The position numbers were made by a program, and so were the translations under genes. This document shows positions 1 to 9,110 of a DNA stretch of 42,980 bases, piece by piece. Position 1 is the first letter of the stretch. The number at the start of each line of letters is the position of its first letter. The notes beneath the pieces are model-generated. The model worked only from the letters and a program-made list of their open reading frames with translations, was not told where the DNA came from and did not search any database. The DNA comes from an uncultured Phycisphaerae bacterium (lineage in GTDB: Bacteria > Planctomycetota > Phycisphaerae > Sedimentisphaerales > Anaerohalosphaeraceae). The stretch covers positions 1 to 42,980 of the forward strand of contig CALEDR010000013.1 of assembly GCA_937949545.1 (NCBI GenBank). The letters are read 5' to 3'.

Positions 1-833
1 AGCATCAGAGTCAGAATTGTCGGCACCAGCGGAAACGCGGTGATTTTTTCCTCTTTAATTTTCTGAAGGATTTGATGGACATAAACAAAGGTTTTTTCGA
101 GGATTACCGTGCCCCCGAACATAATGCTCATTAGAACCTGATACAGTCCGTAATCAAACGACAGGGGCAGTACATCCAGAATGATATCATCCGGCGTATT
201 TTCGAGATACTGGATAATACTCTTGGCGGCGGAGACCATATTGTGATGAGAGCAGACCACGCCCTTGGGCTGTCCGGTGGAGCCGGAGGTGTAAATCAGG
301 GCGGCCAGGTCCTGCTCAATCAGACGGGGGAATCGGACGGAGGAGGGGGATTGGGCAAGAAGGCCTTCCAGACTCCAAGACGGTTTCACATCGGAAATGG
401 ACATGTCAGAGCCATTCTTCCAGATGCAGCCGATTGACCGTTGAACTTGGCGGGAGGCGGCCTGAACCGTAGGGGCAAGCGGAGCCGAAGAAATAAGGAA
501 GTCTGCATCGCAATTGTCGAGGATATAGGCGAGTTTAGCCGGTTTTAACGCCGGATTCAGAAGGACAAACACCCCTCCGGCTTTCAGGATTGCGTAAATC
601 GATAAAACAGCTTCATAACAGTTGTCCAAAAAAATGACCACCCGGCCCTGGAGAGGCAGCCCCAGAGAAAGCAGATGCAGGGCCAGCTGATCGCTTTCCT
701 GTTCGAGCTGTTGATAAGTATAACGCCCCTGACTGTCTGCAATCGCTGTTTTGTGAGGATAGTGTACAGCCGTTCTTCGAAGCCACTCATGAAGCAATAC
801 TGGTTCAAGCTGGAAGCCTTTGGAAGCAGTCAT
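1..833 (-). CDS. AMP-forming acyl-CoA/acyl-ACP ligase, C-terminal part outside window
   Basis: The 277 codons seen here are the N-terminal half of an ANL-superfamily adenylating enzyme, which activates a carboxylic acid with ATP and passes it to CoA or a carrier protein. The phosphate-binding loop YTSGSTGQPKG lies at residues 181-191, and the N-terminal domain begins in the usual way with a 'tava..p.k.Ai' stretch. The ATG at 833 overlaps the amidotransferase stop by 4 bp (TCAT on the plus strand at 830-833), so translation is probably coupled. Upstream genes in the operon are the amidotransferase and an ACP, so a carrier-protein acceptor is plausible. Proteobacterial exosortase-A/EPS loci carry a similar ligase-amidotransferase set. 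The substrate cannot be read from the sequence. The gene runs off the left edge, so the C-terminal lid domain is not visible. Confidence 0.9.
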   Translation of the reverse strand, partial: MTASKGFQLEPVLLHEWLRRTAVHYPHKTAIADSQGRYTYQQLEQESDQLALHLLSLGLPLQGRVVIFLDNCYEAVLSIYAILKAGGVFVLLNPALKPAKLAYILDNCDADFLISSAPLAPTVQAASRQVQRSIGCIWKNGSDMSISDVKPSWSLEGLLAQSPSSVRFPRLIEQDLAALIYTSGSTGQPKGVVCSHHNMVSAAKSIIQYLENTPDDIILDVLPLSFDYGLYQVLMSIMFGGTVILEKTFVYVHQILQKIKEEKITAFPLVPTILTLM

Positions 834-2851
834 TTTCGAACCCTGTCAGGAGAACAATAGGTGGTTTTGGACATTGGTTCCGGGGAAGTCGTTCGATAAT
901 CAAAGACAGTCAGTCGGTCCGGTCGTTTGGGAGGATAGTACGGAAAGTTTTTGATAAATTGTTCATACAGAATCTGAGAAGAAAGAATCCCAACCAGGGC
1001 CATATTGTTGGTTTCATTGGGGTAGTGAGCGGAACGAACAGCCGAAAGCAGCTTTTGAGTTTTTTCAGGGTCAAAGAGTCCGAACTCTCGAAGAGCCTTT
1101 TCCGACAGCAGCTCATCGTGATACGGGTTTTCGTGAAAGAGAATTTCCCGAATAGGGGCCCGGTATGGATGTTTGGACCGAGATACAATCGGTTCAGGAA
1201 GATTTTTTTGGAAGAGTTTTTTGAGAAGAAATTTTTCCCGAAGGCCGAAGATTTTCCAGCGAGGGTGGATACGGCAGGACTCCTCCATTATCCGATGGTC
1301 GAGGAATGGGGTTCTGATTTCCAGCGTATTTCCCATAGCCGGGCGGTCCCCCTGAGAGGACAGCAGATAATTGCTTAAAAAGAGCGTGATTTCCAGGTAT
1401 TGGGCTCGGCTTAAGATATCCCAGCGGCTGAAATTCTCCGGCAGAGAAGCCCGCAGCTCCTCCAGACAGCTGTAGGCGGCGAGCTGGTCCTGCACCGGGT
1501 GACTGAAAAAGGTTTTGATTCGTGCGGTATTCATCCAGCGGATTTCATGAGAATAGAAAGGATTAACCGTTTCTGTAAAGTGTTTCCCGAAAAACGCAGG
1601 AATCGTACGGGGAAGCCGGGCATCTTTGAACAAATAGGGATAAAGGTAGCGGAGGCAGGCGGGACGCCGGGTGGACTGCGGCTGGCGTGCCCAAAATCGC
1701 CTTAGTTTGGTTTCTTTATAGATGTTGTAGCCGCCCCAGAACTCGTCCGCTCCTTCTCCGGTCAAAACGACCTTGAATCCGCTCTTTCGAACCTGTTCAG
1801 ACAGCAGCAAAAGAGGAACCGGTGCCGTCCTCAGCAGCGGTTTCTCCGCATACCAAATCATCCGCGAAAGATGCTGACCGATATCTTTATTGGAGACATA
1901 AGTTTCTGTATGGTTCACTCCGAGATGACGAACCATCAGGTCCTGATAGGGGCCCTCGTCAAAATCAGGGTGTTCAAAGCGAATGCCGAAGGTGCGCAAA
2001 GCGTTATTAAAATTCCCGGCAATTTTGGCGGTGACGCCGGAGGAGTCCAGCCCGCCGCTCAGATAAGAGCCGACCGGAACATCCGCCCGCAGACGGATTC
2101 GAATGGCATCTGTCAGGATGGCATCCACTTTTTCGACCTGCTCTTTCAGCGACAAATTCGTCCGTTCAGCGTTTCCCAGCGGTAAGTCCCACCACTTGCA
2201 TGTGGTTACCTGCCCGTTCCGAAGACGAAGATAATGTCCGGGCGGAAGTTCGAAGACGTTTTGAAACACTGTTTGACCGGGCAGCGGTGCCCAGAAGGTG
2301 AAAATTTGATCCAGCACTCTGGGCTCCAGACATCGGGGGAGGTCCGGTGCTTGAAAAAGCGACTTGATTTCGGAGGCAAAGAGCAGCCTGTTTTCATCCT
2401 GATAATAGTGAAGCGGCTGGATGCCGATGCGGTCACGTGCCAAAAACAGTTCTTTGTTTCGGCTGTCCCAGACGGCCAGGGCAAACTGACCGTTCAGTTC
2501 ATGCAGACAGGAAGGGCCTTTCTCTTCGTACAGATGAAGCAAAACTTCTGTATCGCTTTCCGTATAAAAACGATGACCGCGGGCAAGCAGGTCGTTTCGA
2601 AGTTCCGGATAGTTGAAGATTTCCCCGTTAAAAAGAATCCAAAGCGTTTGGGTCTCGTTGTGAATGGGCTGGGTCCCTTTTGACAGGTCAATAATACTCA
2701 ACCGGCAATGCCCCAGTCCCGCCCAGTCATCTAGGTACATCCCCGCCTCATCAGGACCGCGATGTTCAATGGCCGCCATCATGGACAGCAGAACACCCGA
2801 AGAAGGATAAAGCGGCCGGCCAAGACCGCAAATACCGGTTATTCCGCACAT
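830..2851 (-). CDS. Asparagine synthetase-type glutamine amidotransferase (exosortase/EPS-associated)
   Basis: This 673-residue protein is a class II glutamine-hydrolysing amidotransferase. The nucleophile is Cys2 (MCGITG), exposed after Met removal. The Ntn glutaminase domain spans about 1-210, with RGPDE at 31-35 and FNGEIFNY at 74-81. The synthetase domain follows, with its ATP pyrophosphatase loop SGGLDS at 265-270. The family makes an amide from a carboxylate through an acyl-adenylate, using ammonia from glutamine. It is longer than ordinary AsnB (about 550) and resembles the 'amidotransferase 1' found beside exosortase-A polysaccharide loci. It overlaps the ACP by 13 bp and the ligase by 4 bp, so the three are one operon. 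Context favours modifying an acyl or sugar acid in polysaccharide biosynthesis rather than asparagine supply, but that is inference. Confidence 0.9.
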   Translation of the reverse strand: MCGITGICGLGRPLYPSSGVLLSMMAAIEHRGPDEAGMYLDDWAGLGHCRLSIIDLSKGTQPIHNETQTLWILFNGEIFNYPELRNDLLARGHRFYTESDTEVLLHLYEEKGPSCLHELNGQFALAVWDSRNKELFLARDRIGIQPLHYYQDENRLLFASEIKSLFQAPDLPRCLEPRVLDQIFTFWAPLPGQTVFQNVFELPPGHYLRLRNGQVTTCKWWDLPLGNAERTNLSLKEQVEKVDAILTDAIRIRLRADVPVGSYLSGGLDSSGVTAKIAGNFNNALRTFGIRFEHPDFDEGPYQDLMVRHLGVNHTETYVSNKDIGQHLSRMIWYAEKPLLRTAPVPLLLLSEQVRKSGFKVVLTGEGADEFWGGYNIYKETKLRRFWARQPQSTRRPACLRYLYPYLFKDARLPRTIPAFFGKHFTETVNPFYSHEIRWMNTARIKTFFSHPVQDQLAAYSCLEELRASLPENFSRWDILSRAQYLEITLFLSNYLLSSQGDRPAMGNTLEIRTPFLDHRIMEESCRIHPRWKIFGLREKFLLKKLFQKNLPEPIVSRSKHPYRAPIREILFHENPYHDELLSEKALREFGLFDPEKTQKLLSAVRSAHYPNETNNMALVGILSSQILYEQFIKNFPYYPPKRPDRLTVFDYRTTSPEPMSKTTYCSPDRVRK

Positions 2852-3096
2852 GAGAGCTTTCGTTCTAAAAACCGCGAAATATTGTTCAGTGTATCGAGAT
2901 TTTCCGGGATGAGTTCTTCGTCGTGGATTTTGATTTGATAGGTCTGTTCCAGGAAACTGATCAGCTCAAGAATTCCGGTGGAGTCAATAATTCCATTGGC
3001 TGTCAAAGAGGTATCATTCTGGAGTTTTGAGTCATCTCCGAAAAGAAAAGTAATGGTAATAAATTGCCGTATTTGATAATTGTTTGTTGTAGACAT
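2839..3096 (-). CDS. Acyl carrier protein
   Basis: This is an 85-residue acidic protein of ACP size. Ser39 in GIIDSTGILEL matches the phosphopantetheine attachment site of acyl and peptidyl carrier proteins (usual form D-S-L/x), followed by the typical amphipathic helix ELISFLEQ. It would carry a thioester-bound acyl or aminoacyl group for the amidotransferase and ligase encoded just downstream. It is the first gene of the minus-strand operon, and its last 13 bp overlap the next gene. No good Shine-Dalgarno sequence is visible before the ATG. A dedicated ACP outside a fatty-acid cluster suggests a pathway-specific carrier. Confidence 0.85.
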   Translation of the reverse strand: MSTTNNYQIRQFITITFLFGDDSKLQNDTSLTANGIIDSTGILELISFLEQTYQIKIHDEELIPENLDTLNNISRFLERKLSCAE

Positions 3097-3246
3097 TGTT
3101 AATCCAGATTATGCATAGTCCTTTTAATATATAATTTTAATTATAAAATATACAATCTTGGGTAGAATTAACATTACAATTATTATCCGGCTTTCCGATA
3201 AAAAACTCCAGAGGAAAAGTTTTGAAAGAATGATCGAAAATCCAAT
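3097..3246. promoter_or_regulatory. AT-rich divergent intergenic region
   Basis: This 150 bp region separates the divergent ACP operon and the EpsI gene and is far more AT-rich than the neighbouring genes. It should hold promoters for both directions. A TATAAT hexamer lies on the minus strand at 3140-3145 and a TAGAAT on the plus strand at 3163-3168, but neither has a convincing -35 box at the right distance. No strong Shine-Dalgarno precedes either start. Confidence 0.4.
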
Positions 3247-3933
3247 ATGAAGATACATCTGAATTTTTTGGGCTGGATGGCGGCAGCCAGTCTGCTTTTG
3301 GCGGTTACGGGGTGGGGCTACCGACAGGTTGCGATTCATTTGAATGCATTGGCACAAGACCCGCTTCTGCCGTCAATTCCTCTTTCGGCATTTCCCTATC
3401 GCATTGAGAAGTGGGAAGGAGAGGACGAGCCGCTCAGTGAAACAGTGTTGGGGGTTGCCAAAAATGACGATTATGTCAATCGAGTATATCACATTCCTGG
3501 CACGGAGACTTTTGTAAACTTTTATATTGCTTATACGAGCCAGCCCCGGTTGATGCTCGGGCATCGGCCGGACCGCTGTTATGTCGGAGCCGGCTGGAAT
3601 CTTGAACAGATAGAAGAACGGCAGCTTCAGACCGCCGAGGGGCAGACTATTCCGGTATTGCTCTACACATTTCGAAAACCGCCGCCTGATTTAACGCGAT
3701 TGATTGTCCTGAATTATTATTTAATCAACGGTCAGGCAACAAATGATCATCGGACTTTCTCGGGGCTTCGCTGGCGTTTTCCGGCTTTTTCCCGGGAGCA
3801 AATCCGATATGTTGCCCAGATTCAGGTTGCTTCCACCTCCACAACATCCGTTTTGTCGTTTGCGGTTCTTGCCGCGCCTCTGATTGAGACCCATATGCCT
3901 ATGCCGTCGGCCGGGGGCTCATCAAAGAATTAA
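3247..3933 (+). CDS. epsI: Exosortase-associated protein EpsI
   Basis: This 228-residue protein has one N-terminal hydrophobic segment (about 8-26) that would anchor it, with the rest outside the cytoplasmic membrane. The EpsI hallmarks are present: the EKWEGEDEPL segment near residue 54, a Y...Y stretch, and HRPDRCYVGAGW at 106-117 containing the family's conserved H..(x)C...GW. EpsI proteins occur beside exosortases, or fused to their C-terminus, in PEP-CTERM/EPS loci; their biochemical role is not established. Here the gene stands alone, about 21 kb from the exosortase. The ATG at 3247 is the only workable start because an in-frame stop lies just upstream; no clear ribosome site is seen. 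Its 3' end overlaps the convergent LamG gene by 12 bp. Confidence 0.88.
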   Translation: MKIHLNFLGWMAAASLLLAVTGWGYRQVAIHLNALAQDPLLPSIPLSAFPYRIEKWEGEDEPLSETVLGVAKNDDYVNRVYHIPGTETFVNFYIAYTSQPRLMLGHRPDRCYVGAGWNLEQIEERQLQTAEGQTIPVLLYTFRKPPPDLTRLIVLNYYLINGQATNDHRTFSGLRWRFPAFSREQIRYVAQIQVASTSTTSVLSFAVLAAPLIETHMPMPSAGGSSKN

Positions 3934-5733
3934 AATGGTTTTGGTTTTCGCCGGAGGTTTGTAGGGCAGGACGGTGAGGGTGACCGATATGGTTTCCTGT
4001 CGGATTTCATTAGCAGCCGTAAACCAAACAGTGTAGGTGCCTGCCTGTCCGTAAGCCGGCTTCCATTTCAGTACATTTCCTTCAAACACGGCGCCGCCAG
4101 GAAGATTTGCTGCTGTAATCGGGACCGGCTGGCCGGCCAGATTGACAGCTTGTACAGGAAGCGTCAGAGTCTGAAGCTCATAAAGAGTCTGGTTTTCGAG
4201 CGGCGCAAAAATCGGTGTCGGTTCTTTAATTTTGATGGCGACGGTACGCTGGCTGCTCATCACTCCATCGGTTGCCGTAAAAACCACGGCCCATTCGCCG
4301 CGCTGATCTTCTCCAGGCGTCCACCGAAATGTCCCGCTGTTGAAAACAGCACCCGCAGGCAGATTCTGAACGGAAACCGTATAAGGGTTTCCGTCCAGCT
4401 CTACCACCGTAAGGGCGAAAACGATCGGCTGTTGAGGTTCAGCGGTTATGAGATTGGGAGCAAGAATGAACGGAGCTCGGATATTTCGATAGGTAAACGT
4501 CTGGTACGCGGGAGCCTGGGAGCCGTCCAGGGCTTCAAGGGTCAGAGACAAAGTGAGGGTGTCGAAATAAAAACCGTCTGCATCAATCCCAATGCCCCAG
4601 TTTTCCGTTCTTCCGGCTGCGTCAAAAAATTCGAGCATGGCGGAAGAAAAGGGAACAGGATTAGTCCGGGAAGGAGCGGACAGTGCAAAAGGCCTGGGAT
4701 AGATTGTATACACCCAGGAGTCCGGCGAATCGATTTGCTGAAGGGAAAAGGACAATGTCTGCCGGTTTGCCTTTATATCGGTAGCATCAAAGGATTTAAG
4801 AAGGGTTGCATGGGGAGCGAAGAAATCGGAGGGGGACAGCCATATCAGAGGCTGGTTGATCGGCAAACCGCTGTAGATGCGCACGTCCCGAATGATGCCG
4901 TCGATTGTGTCCAGCCCCAGTCGGCCGCCGATGCAGATAGGCATTGCATTGGTGCCGATGGTCAGATCGGCCGGACTTTGAGCAATACAATCGCCGTTCA
5001 GCCATATCTGCACCTGAGTTCCGTCAAATGTTCCCAGCAGATGATACCACTGATTAAGGAGAATTTTGCGCGTTTCATCAGAAGCGACCGCATCTTGTCC
5101 GCCGGGAATGCCGTCAGAGAGCAGAAAGCGGGGTGTCAAGCCGTCTGCTCCCAAATCAAGGGCCGCCAACTCCCAGGGCTCAGAGCGGGTTTCATACGGC
5201 TTGATAAACAGTTTGCCGTAGGGACGGGGTGAGCGGATTTTAAACCAGAGGGATATTGCCAGATTCATTCGGCTGCACAGATTCACCGGATCGTCAATCT
5301 GAAGATATTGACTGCCCGAAAAAGAGACCCCTTCTCCCGCGACCCATACCGGATTGTTGACAAACAGTGCCGGACTGCCGCTTACAAAGAAATTATTGGC
5401 CTGCGTACCTGAGTATTCATTCATCCGCCAGGCGGCGGTTAGAGCGGGAGCATTCGGCATACAGACCAGACTTGGCTGTGTGCGGTCCGTCTGAACCGTG
5501 AATCCCAAAGGCGGGTTTTCCAGAAGGCGAATCGCCAGAAGAGGATTCAGGCAGTTGCTGGCGGGGCGAACATTGGTCAGCGTCAGTACGGCGTCAGTGA
5601 TGACGAAGCCCGGTTCGATGGATAAGACATTCGGGGAGAACCCCCATGTGCAGCCGTCAAAGGGAGGACAGACATACGCCGCTGACAGTCCGATAAGATT
5701 TGAACTGAGGAGCAAAAGACTCATCACTCTCAT
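3922..5733 (-). CDS. Secreted LamG-domain protein with tandem Ig-like repeats
   Basis: This 603-residue protein starts with a short signal peptide (about 1-19). After a short N-terminal region comes one LamG/concanavalin-type jelly-roll domain (about 98-292) with the usual ALTAAWRMNE start, IKPY/WELAALDLG core and NQWYHLLGTFDG...VQIWLNG motif. Two Ig-like (putative-Ig/cadherin-like) repeats fill about 415-595, each with the pattern LPAGAVF...W.P...Q.G.W.V.F.A. This suggests a carbohydrate- or matrix-binding surface protein. It ends in KTKTILIL with no PEP-CTERM tail, no dockerin repeats and no LPXTG, so how it is retained is unclear. It sits 45 bp downstream of a larger LamG protein and shares a closely similar LamG domain, so the pair look like products of duplication. 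GGAG lies 8 nt before the ATG. Confidence 0.8.
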   Translation of the reverse strand: MRVMSLLLLSSNLIGLSAAYVCPPFDGCTWGFSPNVLSIEPGFVITDAVLTLTNVRPASNCLNPLLAIRLLENPPLGFTVQTDRTQPSLVCMPNAPALTAAWRMNEYSGTQANNFFVSGSPALFVNNPVWVAGEGVSFSGSQYLQIDDPVNLCSRMNLAISLWFKIRSPRPYGKLFIKPYETRSEPWELAALDLGADGLTPRFLLSDGIPGGQDAVASDETRKILLNQWYHLLGTFDGTQVQIWLNGDCIAQSPADLTIGTNAMPICIGGRLGLDTIDGIIRDVRIYSGLPINQPLIWLSPSDFFAPHATLLKSFDATDIKANRQTLSFSLQQIDSPDSWVYTIYPRPFALSAPSRTNPVPFSSAMLEFFDAAGRTENWGIGIDADGFYFDTLTLSLTLEALDGSQAPAYQTFTYRNIRAPFILAPNLITAEPQQPIVFALTVVELDGNPYTVSVQNLPAGAVFNSGTFRWTPGEDQRGEWAVVFTATDGVMSSQRTVAIKIKEPTPIFAPLENQTLYELQTLTLPVQAVNLAGQPVPITAANLPGGAVFEGNVLKWKPAYGQAGTYTVWFTAANEIRQETISVTLTVLPYKPPAKTKTILIL

Positions 5734-5778
5734 TCACTCAACTCCAGCTGAGACATTTTGGCAGTTTTGAAAGTTTTG

Positions 5779-8700
5779 TTACAGCAGATCGGCGCTTTCC
5801 AGCAGGGTCTGATACCAATTCTGCAGTTGGACTTCCTGCACGGTTACCGTTACTGTTTCAGAGGGCAGGCCGTCGGCATGGAACTCGATGTGGTATTCAC
5901 CGGCCTGTCGGTACCAGGGCCTCCAGGTAAAAGTCTGTGTTTTCGGATCAAAGACGGCACCGCTCGGGAGGTTGGAAGCCCGATAGGGAACTTTATTTCC
6001 GTTTTCATCGGCGGCCTGGACCTGGAAGACCAGCCGACGGTTTTCCTTGACAAGGTATGTTTGATAGAGCCGACGCACTTCGTCTTCCGTCAGAGCGGTG
6101 TTGTACGTGCGGACTTCATCAATCAGTCCCAGAAAACCGACGATTCGCAGGGCTGGATCTCCGTAATTGCCGACGTCAAACGTGGAACGCAGCTGCGTAA
6201 GACCGCTATAGGTGCCGGCGGCTTTCTGCTGACCGTCCAGATAAACGGCGTATTGCCCGTTGTTCCACGTCAGAACCACATGGGCCATACGTCCGTTCTG
6301 CAACTCGGCGAGGTCCTGCCGAAGAAGGGCGGTATCACCCAAACTGACAGCAAGTCTGCCGTTGATGGTCAGCAGGGCAATCCGATTGGAACCGTTGAAG
6401 GTGTGTCCGAGCAGATACCGGGCACCGTTTTCAGACGAGGGAGCCAGCCAAAGCGAGATGGTACCCGTCTGAGGAGTAAGGATATCCGAAGGAATTTGCA
6501 AAGCCTGATTGCGGTTTTCAAAGAGCAGATAATCTTCATCCGCCCAGGACCGTCCCCATTTAGGGTTGCTGACAAGGACAGCTTGCCGCTTGCCGACGAC
6601 ATCGGCGGTGCTCTCCGTACCGTAGTCATCCAGAGGCCAAAGACCGGTCATAACCGCCGAGGCGTTCCTGGGACGGCCCGCTGCATACAGCTCTTGAATC
6701 TCTTCGCCGGACAAGACGCCGGAATAGACCCGCACTTCGCTTAACCAGCCGTTGAGTGTGTTCGTGCCCATTCTTCCGCCCAGGCATAGCGGCATCGAAT
6801 TGGTCCCGATGGGGAAGTTGACGGCTGCAGAGGCTATAAGTCTGCCGTTCAGGTACAGAGCGATCTGAGAGCCGTCATATGTACCGACGATGTGATGCCA
6901 TTCATTCAGATTCAGGGTGGTGCTGCTGTCGGCGGCCATGGCAAATCGCCCCCCGACCGCTCCGTCGCTGACTAAGAACCGCACGGTATTTCCATTTTGC
7001 CCCAGATCGATGGCATACATTTCCCAGGGATCTGCGTATGCCGTGTGGGGCTTGATGAAAACTTTCGGCCAGTCGTTGTCGTATGCCCGAAGCTTCACCC
7101 AAGCCGACAGCGTCGTAGGACTGCTCAAAGAAACGACCGGAGAATTGGGAATTTCAAGATACTCGCTATTATTGTGAAAGGATAAACCTTCTGCGTCGGT
7201 CCAGACAGGCCCGTTTCGTAGAGTTCCGTGATGACTGCCGCTGGAATCAAATGCCGTGGTTCCGCCTGTTTCCGTCAGTTTCCACTGAGCGGCCAGAGAA
7301 ACGGCCGAAGGAGCAAAAGAGGCCTGGACGGTTTTGTTCCCGTTCGTGGTCAAAACAAGCGGATTAGCGGAACCGGAAGCATCTCCGGACCATCCGGAGA
7401 AAATATATCCGGAGTTGGGTACGGCTGTCAGGGTGACTGTCTCACTGCTTGTGTAAGATGCTTTGTTGGGCGAAACAGAGACCGTGCCGTTAGCCGTGTT
7501 GATTGTCAGGGTATAGGCGGCAGGCTGTCCCGTTGCCGGCCAAATCGGACCGTAGTCAACCCGGTAAGCATTCCACATATTGACAACAAACGTACCGACG
7601 GCGTTCGGACCGGCCCCGCTTTCGGTTTGTAAATAAGCGTAAGGCCCTCCGGTCTTGATCACATCCATATAGCGGTCGGTATAGTCAAAAAAGGCAGGGT
7701 GATTCCAGGCATCTTTGATGTTCATGATTCGACAGGCCAGAGCGGCTCCAATGAAGGTGCAACCGGTTTCCCGATAGGCCGTCAGCCAGTATTTATTGCT
7801 TTTGTATGGATTGGTTGCGTGGACAATGCCCCATTCAGGCAAGCCGATGTCGGCGGCGGAATAAGGAATTTTTTCCACATCCCGTGAATCAGGCGACCAC
7901 GAGGGACTGTTGGTGGCGTTCACGTCGGCTTGGGTGACATAGAACACCTGGTCGTCTTCGCCGAAATGGATGTAATCCGCGGGGGGATTCCCGGGTCCAT
8001 AGGGTGCCGTGTAGAGATATTGTCCGCTTTTGGCTCCGATGGCTTTCATTTCCGTGTCGTTGTTCAAGACGGTTCCGGCAAACAGAATGGGGAGTTTGCG
8101 TCCGCTCATATGCCCGCCGTCATTGATCCAGAGGTTGGAGCCGCCGGCTTTAATAATGCCGTACAGATCAATGCCCAGCTGGACATATCGGATCAGAAGC
8201 GTTTCTTTTTGGGCATTGGTGTAATTCAGATTCAGAATCAGTGCTGCCGCCGTCGTTTGATGAGCCAGATCCCGCCCGTAATCGGGCATATTGTCGGACG
8301 GATGCAGATAGCGTCCCGTCCAGGTTCTTTTGTGGTCGAGCCAGACCTTCTGGAACCAGGTTTCCGCTGTAGCAAGAGTGGGAGTACCGGGGACCGGTGT
8401 CAGTCTGGCCAGCTTGCTGTAATCCAGATTGCTGACGGTATAAAGACTTGTTTTGTTGGTCCCGCAATAAGGCGGCCGGAAGGCGCCGGCGGGAGGAGGG
8501 GTTTGCACGACCGTCAAAACAGCGGCTGTTCGGATTTGAGGCAGTCTGACGGTATCATGACTGATGGTAGAGACCAGCGAGGAATTCGGCTGGACCGTCA
8601 GGGTGGCGCCCGCTCCGACATTCAGGCCGACATTCAGGGCGGCATTATAAGTTTTTTCCGCCCAATCCGCCATGGCGCTGTCATACCCCTGATTGGGGCC

Positions 8701-8991
8701 GGGAACGGGATTAATCATGGAGCCGTTTTTGGTTCGACCGTTGATTTCCTGGGAAAGTGGGGTAATGCTGATGATGGTGACAGGACCTACAATCCAGTAG
8801 TCTCCGTTGGCATACGTTCCGTACCGGTAGGTTCCGGCAACTCCGTTGGTGGAAATGGGCTTATCGAAGGTCCAGGTAATTCCCCATTGTTCAATCCAGT
8901 TGGTTCCGACGGCTGCTTGGCTGTTCAGAGCCAAGAGTATCGGAAGCACAAAAATGAACAGATGCCGGTTTCGAGTGATTAACGTTTTCAT
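5779..8991 (-). CDS. Large secreted protein: unassigned N-terminal domain, InlB-like repeat, two LamG domains, Ig-like domain
   Basis: This 1070-residue protein has a clear signal peptide (about 1-26, ending SQAA). Residues 27-485 form a domain I cannot assign. It has helical stretches such as HQTTAAALILNLNYT, an aromatic-rich stretch and YTDRYMD, and could be an alpha/alpha-toroid-like carbohydrate-active domain. Residues 492-560 resemble a divergent InlB B-repeat (GTVSVSP...YTSSETVTLTAVPNSGYIFSGWSGD). Two LamG domains follow (about 565-765 and 775-965), then a C-terminal Ig-like repeat with LPSGAVFDP and W.P.YRQAGEYHIEF. No dockerin or PEP-CTERM tail is present. It is the first gene of a two-gene minus-strand unit. 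A polysaccharide-binding or -degrading surface role is inference from LamG content and the EPS neighbourhood. Confidence 0.75.
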   Translation of the reverse strand: MKTLITRNRHLFIFVLPILLALNSQAAVGTNWIEQWGITWTFDKPISTNGVAGTYRYGTYANGDYWIVGPVTIISITPLSQEINGRTKNGSMINPVPGPNQGYDSAMADWAEKTYNAALNVGLNVGAGATLTVQPNSSLVSTISHDTVRLPQIRTAAVLTVVQTPPPAGAFRPPYCGTNKTSLYTVSNLDYSKLARLTPVPGTPTLATAETWFQKVWLDHKRTWTGRYLHPSDNMPDYGRDLAHQTTAAALILNLNYTNAQKETLLIRYVQLGIDLYGIIKAGGSNLWINDGGHMSGRKLPILFAGTVLNNDTEMKAIGAKSGQYLYTAPYGPGNPPADYIHFGEDDQVFYVTQADVNATNSPSWSPDSRDVEKIPYSAADIGLPEWGIVHATNPYKSNKYWLTAYRETGCTFIGAALACRIMNIKDAWNHPAFFDYTDRYMDVIKTGGPYAYLQTESGAGPNAVGTFVVNMWNAYRVDYGPIWPATGQPAAYTLTINTANGTVSVSPNKASYTSSETVTLTAVPNSGYIFSGWSGDASGSANPLVLTTNGNKTVQASFAPSAVSLAAQWKLTETGGTTAFDSSGSHHGTLRNGPVWTDAEGLSFHNNSEYLEIPNSPVVSLSSPTTLSAWVKLRAYDNDWPKVFIKPHTAYADPWEMYAIDLGQNGNTVRFLVSDGAVGGRFAMAADSSTTLNLNEWHHIVGTYDGSQIALYLNGRLIASAAVNFPIGTNSMPLCLGGRMGTNTLNGWLSEVRVYSGVLSGEEIQELYAAGRPRNASAVMTGLWPLDDYGTESTADVVGKRQAVLVSNPKWGRSWADEDYLLFENRNQALQIPSDILTPQTGTISLWLAPSSENGARYLLGHTFNGSNRIALLTINGRLAVSLGDTALLRQDLAELQNGRMAHVVLTWNNGQYAVYLDGQQKAAGTYSGLTQLRSTFDVGNYGDPALRIVGFLGLIDEVRTYNTALTEDEVRRLYQTYLVKENRRLVFQVQAADENGNKVPYRASNLPSGAVFDPKTQTFTWRPWYRQAGEYHIEFHADGLPSETVTVTVQEVQLQNWYQTLLESADLL

Positions 8992-9110
8992 ATCTTCTTC
9001 TTCACTTTCGGACAGGTTGGCGGTTTCAGCTTAAAACAACCCCAAGATTGGCAATTCAACCCAGAAGCATTTGCTGTTCTGGCCGAATTCTCTGTTGTCT
9101 CAAGTAAACC

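Noticed and set aside
4150-5232. A 360-codon plus-strand frame, with a similar 350-codon one at 7930-8982
   Set aside because: Both are antisense to LamG proteins whose domains and signal peptides are clear; neither shows family motifs.
3922-8991. PEP-CTERM or dockerin tails on the LamG proteins
   Set aside because: Their C-termini (KTKTILIL and LLESADLL) show no proline motif, membrane helix with basic end, or EF-hand loop.
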